NCBI GenBank assembly: GCA_030705665.1 | Contig: JAUZQA010000158.1 | Coordinates: 1 to 8,415 of the forward strand | Source of the DNA: Bacillota bacterium | Lineage (GTDB): Bacteria; Bacillota; Bacilli; Bacillales_B; DSM-18226 | Direction of reading: 5' to 3' | Length of the DNA stretch: 8,415 nucleotides | In this document: one piece after another, positions 1 to 5,763 of the stretch | Layout: each line of letters begins with the position of its first letter | How positions within the stretch are numbered: position 1 is the stretch's first letter | Translations under genes and position numbers: made by a program | The notes under the pieces: generated by a model | Databases searched by the model: none | Told to the model about the DNA's origin: nothing | What the model saw: only the letters and a program-made list of their open reading frames with translations

Positions 1-1
1 G

Positions 2-166
2 GATAAAAACGGCAATGCGACATTCCTTGTGAAAGTTAATCCGATGATGGATTGGATTTGGATCGGTTCCTTTATGATTGTGATCGGTGCATTGTTTGCG
101 ATTTGGAATGGAAAATACCAAAATATTACTCCTCGTTACACTGGGGTACGTAAAGAGGTGGCCTGA
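2..166 (+). CDS. ccmF: CcmF, cytochrome c heme lyase subunit (3' end only)
   Basis: Only the last 54 codons are present; the gene begins left of the window and ends at TGA 164-166. The visible part reads as a short extracytoplasmic stretch (VKVNPMMDWIWIGSF), one membrane helix (about residues 20-38 of the fragment) and a short basic tail ending YTGVRKEVA. The pattern of N-P followed by a W-rich segment, a glycine-containing helix and a short tail is what the C-terminus of CcmF looks like. CcmF is a large polytopic membrane protein that, with CcmH and CcmG, attaches heme from holo-CcmE to the CxxCH motif of apocytochrome c on the outer membrane face. Assignment rests on this short tail plus the ccmH-ccmABCD-ccmG genes directly downstream. 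A related CcmF/NrfE-type paralogue cannot be excluded from the tail alone. Confidence 0.8.
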   Translation, partial: DKNGNATFLVKVNPMMDWIWIGSFMIVIGALFAIWNGKYQNITPRYTGVRKEVA

Positions 167-167
167 T

Positions 168-671
168 GTGAAGACAAAAGTTTTTATGGGTCTCCTTGTT
201 CTACTCTTTATTTTTCAAGGATCTTTTTTACAGGTTGAAGCAAAGACAATCGACTATAAATCAGCTGAATTTAAAGCAGTGGCATCACAATTTGCCTGCA
301 CCTGCGGTTGTGGCCAGGATCATTATGAATGTGATCCTAATACATGCAGTCTAACAAAGAATTTTAAACAAGACCTTGTAAAAATGATGAATAAAGGCTG
401 GGACAAAGATAAAATTCGCCAGTATTATGTCAATATTTATGGCGAGTCGATTTTAACTGCTCCTGAAAAAAGCGGATTTAGCTTAACAGCATGGGTACTT
501 CCTTTTGTAGTACTTGCTGCAGCGGCAGTAGCTATATTCTTTGTTATTAAAAAATGGGTAAAGAGAAAAGCAACAGATGAACCTATCATTGAAAATGATA
601 ACGAAGAAGAAGATGTAGAAAGAGAGATCCTTTCTTCCATAATCGACGAGGAACGTAAAAAGTATCTTTAG
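168..671 (+). CDS. ccmH: CcmH-like apocytochrome c thiol reductase, multi-cysteine variant
   Basis: A membrane-anchored CcmH-type protein of 167 residues. In System I, CcmH works with CcmG and CcmF to keep apocytochrome heme-binding cysteines reduced and to present them to the lyase. I place the start at GTG 168-170, preceded by GAGGTG at 155-160 with 7 nt spacing and 1 nt after the ccmF stop; this gives a normal signal peptide (residues 1-25, ending VEA). The outer domain holds the active-site region FACTCGCGQ with C44, C46 and C48, followed by C55 and C60. The rest of the domain is a three-helix-like stretch (about 62-95), then a C-terminal membrane helix at about 107-127 and an acidic cytoplasmic tail of about 40 residues (ENDNEEEDVE). 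The classical family motif is LRCxxC; here it is C-x-C-G-C, a variant I recall from CcmH proteins of other anaerobically respiring bacteria. The reported open frame can be extended upstream to base 87, but that would lie inside ccmF and lack a ribosome binding site. Confidence 0.82.
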   Translation: MKTKVFMGLLVLLFIFQGSFLQVEAKTIDYKSAEFKAVASQFACTCGCGQDHYECDPNTCSLTKNFKQDLVKMMNKGWDKDKIRQYYVNIYGESILTAPEKSGFSLTAWVLPFVVLAAAAVAIFFVIKKWVKRKATDEPIIENDNEEEDVEREILSSIIDEERKKYL

Positions 672-683
672 GATGTGAACATA

Positions 684-1061
684 ATGCATGATATTTCAAT
701 CATTTCAGTGATTTTTACAGCAGTCCTGATTCTCGGTTGCCTCTTCCTTGCGATCTCCCCATTGTTTAAATGGGATAGTTATCTCAAGCTAACTACAAAT
801 GTAGAGGATCTTGTCCAAACAAAAGAAACCTTGTTATCGACTCTTAATGAAATTGAATTCGAATATAAAATGGATAAAATTTCACAAGTTGATTATAAGA
901 ATCTAAAAAGGCAATACGAAGAACAAATTGCTGTCCTTATGAAGGAAGAAGAGGAAGAGCTGACAAAAAGACCAATTGATAAAGACATCATGGCTGAGGT
1001 TGAACGGGAAATTGAAGCGGCCATGCAAAGCCATAGCGCAAAAAAGGGGGATAAAAAGTGA
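684..1061 (+). CDS. CcmI-like small membrane protein with cytoplasmic helical hairpin
   Basis: This 125-residue protein has one N-terminal membrane helix (about 5-25) followed by a charged, helical cytoplasmic region. Residues 41-92 look like a helical hairpin: an amphipathic helix (TLLSTLNEIEFEYKMDK), a turn KISQVDY, and a second helix ending in an acidic run of glutamates (88-92). This arrangement resembles the N-terminal part of CcmI-type proteins, where a membrane helix precedes a short coiled segment with a 'K[IL]SxxDY' turn; the TPR apocytochrome-binding domain of proteobacterial CcmI is absent. The role is therefore inferred as an assembly or scaffold factor for the Ccm lyase. I chose ATG 684 because AGGATG (670-675) gives a usable ribosome binding site, whereas the in-frame GTG at 675 has none at a sensible distance. 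The stop overlaps the next gene by 4 nt (GTGA), so the two are probably translationally coupled. Confidence 0.6.
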   Translation: MHDISIISVIFTAVLILGCLFLAISPLFKWDSYLKLTTNVEDLVQTKETLLSTLNEIEFEYKMDKISQVDYKNLKRQYEEQIAVLMKEEEEELTKRPIDKDIMAEVEREIEAAMQSHSAKKGDKK

Positions 1062-2053
1062 TAAAAAAAATAATCACGATTTTCTTCCTTGGGTTTATGC
1101 TGTTGCTCCCAACAACAAGCCTGGCAGCTTCGAGCACGGAAATCTCAATCGATACGTATTATCTTGTTGTAAGTCCTGCCGATGATGGTTCAACCAACAT
1201 GATGATTATGGCAAACTATACGAATCCATCATCTAAGGATTATAAAGGTGATGGCACCAGTGAAGCTGTCTTAAAAGTAACACTGCCAAGCGGCGCAACT
1301 GGTTATAAATTTTTAGATAGTTCAATCGCAACAAAACAAACGGACTTTGGGTTTATAACTACTGAGGCAATCAAAGCGAATGGAACAGAAGTCCTGCCGT
1401 ATAGTTACCAAATGCCGAAGGGAAAAAGCGTTGACTTAAAATTTGATTACCCTGTAGGGCAGATGCAAGTATTGGTTCCCCAAGGGATGGGTAGTGTTGC
1501 CTTCAAAGGTGTGGATGCGGCAGACCAAGGCAGCTTTCAATTTGATGGTCAAAATTATCAAGGATATGATATTTCAGGAATAAAAGCAGGTCAAAGTTTT
1601 TCAATGACCTATGACAAAAATAAACAACCTGCAGGCGCGTCCGCTCAGGCGAGCACGAAAAGCACAAGTGATAGTACAAGCTCAGTTACAAAGAGTGCAC
1701 CAGCTTTTCATAATCCAGGGCATATCCGAATGTGGGAAGAGTCAGCTTTGCATAACTTTAATCCACATATCTTTTTAATCGTTCTTATTGCGATCATTCT
1801 GGCTGGTATATTTTCGTTTATCTATTTTAGAAAGAAGACAAAAAAAGAGGAAGCCAGGATTGGGGCTGACAAGGAGGAACAAGCTTTTAAACTATTAATG
1901 TCCAAGCAAAAAGCCATTCTCGAAAAAATTATTGAACTTGAAGAAACACATGGAGATGGCAAATTATCTGAAGAAGATTTTAATAGAAAGCTTGCAGCTT
2001 ATAAAGAACATTTAGTACAGGTAAAAATGAGTTTACGGCAATTTGTAGAGTAG
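1058..2053 (+). CDS. Unrecognised signal-peptide protein with outer beta domain, one TM helix and cytoplasmic hairpin
   Basis: I do not recognise this 331-residue protein with certainty. It starts at GTG 1058, preceded by AAAGGGGG (1043-1050, spacing 7) and overlapping the upstream stop. Residues 1-23 are a signal peptide (KK, a hydrophobic core, then SLA). Residues about 24-185 read as alternating beta-strand sequence rich in T, S, G and P, with stretches such as EAVLKVTLPSGATGYKF and SVDLKFDYPVGQMQVLVPQG, suggesting a beta-sandwich domain outside the membrane. A low-complexity S/T/A linker (about 188-215) leads to a membrane helix at 238-257 and a basic stop-transfer sequence (RKKTKK). The cytoplasmic tail (273-331) is a predicted helical hairpin with the turn GKLSEEDF, matching the hairpin of the preceding small protein. 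Its place between ccmH and ccmA suggests an accessory role in cytochrome c assembly, perhaps binding apocytochrome or bridging the CcmFH lyase and the CcmAB transporter; this is inference from position. Confidence 0.72.
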   Translation: MIKKIITIFFLGFMLLLPTTSLAASSTEISIDTYYLVVSPADDGSTNMMIMANYTNPSSKDYKGDGTSEAVLKVTLPSGATGYKFLDSSIATKQTDFGFITTEAIKANGTEVLPYSYQMPKGKSVDLKFDYPVGQMQVLVPQGMGSVAFKGVDAADQGSFQFDGQNYQGYDISGIKAGQSFSMTYDKNKQPAGASAQASTKSTSDSTSSVTKSAPAFHNPGHIRMWEESALHNFNPHIFLIVLIAIILAGIFSFIYFRKKTKKEEARIGADKEEQAFKLLMSKQKAILEKIIELEETHGDGKLSEEDFNRKLAAYKEHLVQVKMSLRQFVE

Positions 2054-2076
2054 TCGTTGGGATGGGAGGGACTGCA

Positions 2077-2781
2077 ATGATTGACATAAAGGGTCTTACA
2101 AAACAAGCAGATAATAAATTAATCTTACGCGGGATTGACCTCGCCATTGAACAAGGCGAAACAGTCGCAATTCTCGGCCCAAATGGTGCAGGTAAAAGCA
2201 CCCTGCTTAAGGTGTTATCAACTCTGATCAAACCAACAACCGGCCAAGTAGAGATTAATGGTTTAAATTTAAAAAAGAATCAGCTTGAAATTAAAAAGCT
2301 TTTCGGCTATTTACCCCATTCCAGCTTGCTGTACGATCAGTATTCACCTTTAGAAAATCTTATTTTCTTTGGTAAATTATATGGAGTTAATCATCCAGAA
2401 GAAAGAGCAATTGAGCTAGTAAAAGAAGTGGGGCTGTCCTTTTTCCTAAATGAGCCGGTAAAAAACTTCTCACGTGGAATGATTCAAAGAATAGCCATTG
2501 CCAGAGCAATTGTCCATGATCCGAAAATCCTGTACCTGGATGAACCACACACAGGACTCGATCAAGGGGCAATCGCGATTCTAAATAATGTAATAGTTTC
2601 CATGAAAGAAAAAGGGACAACAACATTAATGGTTACCCATGATTTTAAACAGGCGGCTGAAATATGTGATCGAATTTTGATCATGAAAAACGGTAAAATT
2701 GTGGATGACTTTAAACTGAAGGAAAGAAATTTAGAATACGTGAATGATAAATATCAGCTTCAAGTGGAGGGAGTATCATGA
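2077..2781 (+). CDS. ccmA: CcmA, heme exporter / holo-CcmE release ABC ATPase
   Basis: A 234-residue ABC-type ATPase. In System I, CcmA with CcmB uses ATP hydrolysis to release heme-loaded CcmE from the CcmCD complex so that heme reaches the lyase. Walker A is GPNGAGKST (34-42), the signature loop is a degenerate NFSRGM (130-135), Walker B is ILYLDEP (151-157) and the switch histidine is H188 in VTHD. The Q-loop position carries His (H81 in GYLPHSS) rather than Gln; I recall that many CcmA proteins have H here. The start is ATG 2077, 6 nt after GGGAGGG (2064-2070); an in-frame ATG at 2062 is upstream of this ribosome binding site and so unlikely. Without its neighbours this would only be a generic ABC ATPase; the CcmB and CcmC genes immediately downstream decide the name. 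It overlaps ccmB by 4 nt (ATGA). Confidence 0.88.
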   Translation: MIDIKGLTKQADNKLILRGIDLAIEQGETVAILGPNGAGKSTLLKVLSTLIKPTTGQVEINGLNLKKNQLEIKKLFGYLPHSSLLYDQYSPLENLIFFGKLYGVNHPEERAIELVKEVGLSFFLNEPVKNFSRGMIQRIAIARAIVHDPKILYLDEPHTGLDQGAIAILNNVIVSMKEKGTTTLMVTHDFKQAAEICDRILIMKNGKIVDDFKLKERNLEYVNDKYQLQVEGVS

Positions 2782-3458
2782 CATTACTAAGAAATGCCCT
2801 CATACTTGCGAAAAAAGATCTATATTCAGAGTTAAAAACAAAACAAGTCCTTGCTACCATGATTATTTTTGCAGGACTTGTCATCTTGGTTTTCAGTTTT
2901 GCGTTTGATCCGGCCAATAATACCACAAAAGAAGTTATACCAGGAGTTGTTTGGGTAATCATTGTATTTTCAGGGATTTTGGGGTTAAACCGTTCCTTTA
3001 TTTCGGAACAAAGAAATGATACCATGCAGGGCTTAATGATTGCTCCAATGGATGCTACCAGTATCTTTTTAGGGAAACTGTTTGCAAACTTTGCGATGAT
3101 TCTGGTGGTTGAATGTATTTCTGTACCGTTTCTTTTCTTACTATTTAACTTTAAAATCCTAGGAAGTGTGCCATTATTCATTTTAGTATTATTTATTGGA
3201 AGCTTTGGTTTTATTAGTATCGGGACATTTTTGGCGGCCTTGGCTGCAAATTCAAAGAGCAGTGAAATGCTCTTGCCCTTGCTGCTTTTTCCAATAACTA
3301 GTCCAATTTTAATTGGTGTTGTACAAGCAACCAGAATAACGTTAACAAATATGGATAAGGTCAAAAGTGCATTGGCGTGGATCCAGTTAGTTTCAGCCTA
3401 TGATGTTATCTTTTTTGTTCTCTGTTTCTTACTTATAGAATATGTGTTGGAGGTGTAG
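2778..3458 (+). CDS. ccmB: CcmB, membrane subunit of the CcmABCD complex
   Basis: A 226-residue polytopic membrane protein with about six hydrophobic helices, the usual size and layout for CcmB. The N-terminal segment begins on the cytoplasmic side with a short basic helix (ILAKKDLYSELKTKQ) before the first membrane span. Between spans two and three lies the conserved CcmB-like cytoplasmic loop NRSFISEQRNDTMQGLMIAP, followed by the helix start SIFLGKLFANF; this loop is the likely contact surface for the ATPase. The segment LLLFPITSPILIGVVQAT is a typical late CcmB feature. CcmB is the permease-like partner of CcmA and docks CcmC and CcmD; whether it transports heme itself is disputed in the literature. 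The start ATG overlaps the ccmA stop, with GGAGGGAG (2766-2773) as ribosome binding site. Confidence 0.88.
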   Translation: MTLLRNALILAKKDLYSELKTKQVLATMIIFAGLVILVFSFAFDPANNTTKEVIPGVVWVIIVFSGILGLNRSFISEQRNDTMQGLMIAPMDATSIFLGKLFANFAMILVVECISVPFLFLLFNFKILGSVPLFILVLFIGSFGFISIGTFLAALAANSKSSEMLLPLLLFPITSPILIGVVQATRITLTNMDKVKSALAWIQLVSAYDVIFFVLCFLLIEYVLEV

Positions 3459-3461
3459 GAG

Positions 3462-4220
3462 ATGAGTGTGAATCTCGAAAGGGAGCATATAACCCTCCCC
3501 GAGTCAAAACTTGAGACAAAAAGTCCAATTTTGCCGAAAATTTTGTTTGGCGGTGCAGTAGTTTTAATTCTAACTGCCATTTATCTGATTTTTATGTATG
3601 CAGATATTGAAAAAACAATGGGTATAGTCCAAAAAATCTTTTACTTTCATGTCGGTTCTGCAGCTACCGCATTTACAGCATTCTTTGTAACTTTTATTTT
3701 TAGTATTTTATATCTGATTAAAAGAAAAAGAATTTTTGATACGTATGCATATGTTTCTGCAGAAATAGGCTTAGTCTTTACGACATTGGTTTTAGTTACT
3801 GGTCCAATCTGGGCAAAGTCAGCATGGAATACATGGTGGGTTTGGGAACCGCGCTTAACCACCACGCTGATCCTTTGGTTTATCTATGTTGCTTACGTCA
3901 TGATTCGTCAAATGGATGGGGTTTGGGATAAAAAAGCAAGACTCGCATCTGTCTTTGGAATCCTAGGATTTGCCGATGTACCAATCGTATTCTTTGCGAT
4001 TCGCTGGTGGCAGACAAAGCTTCACCCGATTGTTTTCGGAAACGGTGTTTCCCAGCAGGGTGGAGGAATTGAAGGAAATATGATGGTAGCTTTAATGTTT
4101 TCTATTTTTGGCTTGATATGCCTTTATGCTTACCTTCTAAACAGGGGAGTAGCTTTTGAAAATATGAGAATTAAAGTAAATCAATATAAAGAAAAACTAC
4201 GCGAAGATTTAGAAAAGTAG
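3462..4220 (+). CDS. ccmC: CcmC, heme-handling protein that loads CcmE
   Basis: A 252-residue membrane protein of the CcmC/CcmF/CcsA heme-handling family. CcmC binds heme at the outer membrane face through a tryptophan-rich loop and two histidines and promotes covalent attachment of heme to CcmE. The loop is seen as IWAKSAWNTWWVWEPRLTT (116-134), corresponding to the family's WGxxWGTWWxWDxRLT motif with Glu in place of the usual Asp. The candidate heme ligands are H63 (FYFHVG) and H188 (TKLHPIV), on either side of the loop as expected. There are about six membrane helices. A hydrophilic N-terminal extension of about 22 residues precedes the first helix. The size (about 250 residues) separates it from CcmF and from the System II protein CcsA, which is longer or ends differently. 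The start is ATG 3462 with GGAGGT (3449-3454), 3 nt after ccmB. Confidence 0.9.
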   Translation: MSVNLEREHITLPESKLETKSPILPKILFGGAVVLILTAIYLIFMYADIEKTMGIVQKIFYFHVGSAATAFTAFFVTFIFSILYLIKRKRIFDTYAYVSAEIGLVFTTLVLVTGPIWAKSAWNTWWVWEPRLTTTLILWFIYVAYVMIRQMDGVWDKKARLASVFGILGFADVPIVFFAIRWWQTKLHPIVFGNGVSQQGGGIEGNMMVALMFSIFGLICLYAYLLNRGVAFENMRIKVNQYKEKLREDLEK

Positions 4221-4232
4221 GAGGAGATTATT

Positions 4233-4358
4233 ATGACATTCGTATGGGCAGCATATTCAGCAATTTGGTTAATCATTTTTGGATACTTAATCATCTTAGG
4301 TAAGCGTCATAAAGATCTTAAAAAGGAAATCGAATTCCTTAAGCAGCTTGACAAATAA
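4233..4358 (+). CDS. ccmD: CcmD-like small membrane protein (41 aa)
   Basis: A very small gene, 41 codons plus stop. It starts at ATG 4233 with a strong ribosome binding site AGGAGGAG (4219-4226, spacing 6), whose first two bases overlap the ccmC stop. The product has one membrane helix (about residues 5-23, AYSAIWLIIFGYLIILG) followed by a charged, helical tail (KRHKDLKKEIEFLKQL) predicted to be cytoplasmic. Size, topology, the basic residues straight after the helix and the position directly after ccmC are those of CcmD, which stabilises CcmC and is needed to release holo-CcmE from it. Sequence conservation in CcmD is weak, so the name rests largely on context. Confidence 0.8.
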   Translation: MTFVWAAYSAIWLIIFGYLIILGKRHKDLKKEIEFLKQLDK

Positions 4359-4391
4359 CAAGTTTACCCGTTGGTGTTAGGGGGATGCGGA

Positions 4392-4973
4392 ATGAATAAT
4401 TTGAATCCAAAAGAATCTGAACAATTAATAGATGACTCTCAGCAATTACAAAATGGTAATAGTAAGACGAAGAAATTTATTAGACCACTTGTGTTAGTTC
4501 TTTTAATCGGCATGTTTGGTTATTTTGCCTATGGCATGATCCATCAAAGTAAAAAGACGGATACAGGGGACAAAGCCTATAATTTCTCTCTACCTAATTT
4601 AGATGGTTCCACAACAAAGTTATCCGATTATAAAGGTAGAACCATTGTAATCAATTATTTTGCAACATGGTGTGAGCCATGTAAGGAAGAAGCGCCCGAG
4701 TTAGCGCAATATGCCAAAGATTATGGCAAAAAATATCCACTCATTATGATTGACCGCGGAGAAACAAAGGACGATGTAAAAGAATTTTTGAAAAAAAATA
4801 AAAGTACAGCAACGTTCTTGTTTGATTATAATGCAACCGTTGGGAAAATTTATAATGTTACTGGCCAGCCAGAAACTTTCATTATTGACCGTGATGGCGT
4901 CATTCGCGAACATTATAACGGTCCGCTGTCTGAAGGCCAGATCTATGATTTTGTAAAAAAATATGATAAATAA
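4392..4973 (+). CDS. ccmG: CcmG/ResA-like membrane-anchored thiol-disulfide oxidoreductase
   Basis: A 193-residue thioredoxin-fold protein tethered by one N-terminal membrane helix (about 31-50) after a hydrophilic, glutamine-rich cytoplasmic leader of about 28 residues. The domain from about 60 onward begins like the TlpA/ResA/CcmG group (YNFSLPNLDGSTTKLSDYKG), carries the active site WCEPC (93-97) and the cis-proline region TGQPETFIID. In System I the family member CcmG (DsbE) reduces apocytochrome cysteines, usually through CcmH; in Bacillus the equivalent in System II is ResA. The CEPC dipeptide is that of ResA, whereas proteobacterial CcmG more often has CPTC, so sequence alone would fit either; the operon position favours the Ccm role. 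The start is ATG 4392 with AGGGGG (4379-4384, spacing 7); an in-frame TTG at 4371 lies upstream of that site. It is the last gene of the operon, with a terminator 8 nt after its stop. Confidence 0.85.
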   Translation: MNNLNPKESEQLIDDSQQLQNGNSKTKKFIRPLVLVLLIGMFGYFAYGMIHQSKKTDTGDKAYNFSLPNLDGSTTKLSDYKGRTIVINYFATWCEPCKEEAPELAQYAKDYGKKYPLIMIDRGETKDDVKEFLKKNKSTATFLFDYNATVGKIYNVTGQPETFIIDRDGVIREHYNGPLSEGQIYDFVKKYDK

Positions 4974-4980
4974 TTAATCA

Positions 4981-5019
4981 AAAGGATTAAACCTATACGG
5001 GTTTAATCCTTTTTCTTTT
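4981..5019 (+). terminator. Rho-independent terminator of the ccm operon, shared with the convergent gene
   Basis: A perfect 13-bp stem (AAAGGATTAAACC at 4981-4993 with its complement at 5000-5012) and a 6-nt loop are followed on the + strand by TTTTCTTTT overlapping the stem end. It sits 8 nt after the ccmG stop. On the minus strand the stem comes 5 nt after the stop of the SIMPL-domain gene and is followed by a weaker TTTTGATTAATT tract, so it may work in both directions. Confidence 0.9.
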
Positions 5020-5683
5020 AGGCATAGTAGCGAAAGTGTGCGAGGATTTTAGCTTTAATCATCAACTGTCCTGGTTCAAAGCTTGTAGTACTGATTCCTT
5101 TTACATACGTCCCCCCAAGGCTCGGAATAGGTTGATCTATTCTGGCATCCTCAATCACTAAGACTGGAGTTGGCTGTAGATGAACTTTTAAATTTTTTGC
5201 TATCGTGCTTGCCTTATTGACTGCATCCTTTATTGCCATGGAGAGAACTTTTTGATAATAAGTATCTTGACTTTTAAGAGAAAATTGAACATTGGCAATA
5301 TAGTTCGCGCCATGATGGACGGCTTCATCAACGATTTTTCCTACTAAGGATAGGTCGTCAATTGTTACCTGTAGAAGATTTGTTACTTTATATCCTCTAA
5401 AGATTTGTTTGCCTTCCACAAAATCGTATTCTGAATCAATTCGATAATCAAATGTTCTCATTTTTTCCTTTGGAATTCCGTTAGTCAAAAGCGATTGAAT
5501 GACGTTGTTAACGTTTAGCGAATTTTGCTGCTGTGCTTGAAATAATTCTCGATTCTCCGTCATCACACCCAAGTTGATTGTCCCCATATCCGGGTTTACT
5601 GCCATTTCACTATTTCCCGAAACTTCAATTAAATATGGCTGAAGGTAATTAGGCTGATTGATTGGCTGCTGCTGATAATACAT
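5018..5683 (-). CDS. SIMPL-domain (DUF541) protein, cytoplasmic form
   Basis: This 221-residue protein matches the SIMPL/DUF541 pattern: the opening strand IEVSGNSEMAVNPDMG (19-34; family consensus IxVxGxGExxxxPD), the segment MRTFDYRIDSEYDF, the conserved GYKVTNLLQVTIDDLSLVGK and the GANYIANVQFSL region, followed by a long helix (MAIKDAVNKASTIAK). The family forms oligomeric rings; members have been linked to outer-membrane or oxidative-stress phenotypes in Gram-negatives, but the function in Bacillus is not established. No signal peptide is seen; the N-terminus is a Q/N/P/Y-rich leader (YYQQQPINQPNYLQPY), unlike the exported relatives. Two ATGs compete: the one at 5687-5689 directly abuts AGGAGG, so the second (5681-5683), 6 nt from it, is chosen. 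It converges with the ccm operon and diverges from spoIIIA. A role in either neighbour's pathway is not indicated. Confidence 0.83.
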   Translation of the reverse strand: MYYQQQPINQPNYLQPYLIEVSGNSEMAVNPDMGTINLGVMTENRELFQAQQQNSLNVNNVIQSLLTNGIPKEKMRTFDYRIDSEYDFVEGKQIFRGYKVTNLLQVTIDDLSLVGKIVDEAVHHGANYIANVQFSLKSQDTYYQKVLSMAIKDAVNKASTIAKNLKVHLQPTPVLVIEDARIDQPIPSLGGTYVKGISTTSFEPGQLMIKAKILAHFRYYA

Positions 5684-5689
5684 GATCAT

Positions 5690-5695
5690 CCTCCT
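5690..5695 (-). promoter_or_regulatory. Ribosome binding site of the SIMPL-domain gene (decides the start)
   Basis: AGGAGG on the minus strand. It touches the first ATG (5689-5687) with zero spacing but lies 6 nt from the second in-frame ATG (5683-5681), which supports the shorter protein. Confidence 0.8.
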
Positions 5696-5723
5696 ATGGC
5701 GTTCCTACATAAAAAATACGATG

Positions 5724-5738
5724 TTTTCATCATGAAAA
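5724..5738. repeat. 15-bp palindrome in the divergent intergenic region (operator-like)
   Basis: TTTTCAT-C-ATGAAAA: two perfect 7-bp inverted arms around a single central base. The one-base centre rules out a useful RNA hairpin, so a dimeric DNA-binding protein site is the more natural reading. It lies about 40 nt upstream of the SIMPL gene start and about 25 nt upstream of the spoIIIA -35 element. No regulator is identified. Confidence 0.45.
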
Positions 5739-5763
5739 TACCTAAGTTTCCACGAATTCAAAG

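Noticed and set aside
87..167. Upstream extension of ccmH to base 87
   Set aside because: It would overlap the conserved ccmF tail, has no ribosome binding site and would bury the signal peptide; GTG 168 is better placed.
675..683. GTG 675 as start of the CcmI-like gene
   Set aside because: No ribosome binding site at suitable distance; ATG 684 has AGGATG upstream.
976..1185. 69-codon plus-strand frame across the CcmI-like gene and the next gene
   Set aside because: It is an out-of-frame shadow of two better supported genes, with no ribosome binding site and no family resemblance.
2711..3364. Long minus-strand open frame (217 codons) opposite ccmB
   Set aside because: It lies wholly against ccmA/ccmB, whose identity is clear; it has no ribosome binding site or recognisable family and its composition is the antisense image of membrane-helix codons.
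4371..4391. TTG 4371 as start of ccmG
   Set aside because: The good ribosome binding site AGGGGG (4379-4384) lies downstream of it and fits ATG 4392. The short MVLGGCG-like stretch could look like a lipobox but is not preceded by a signal peptide.
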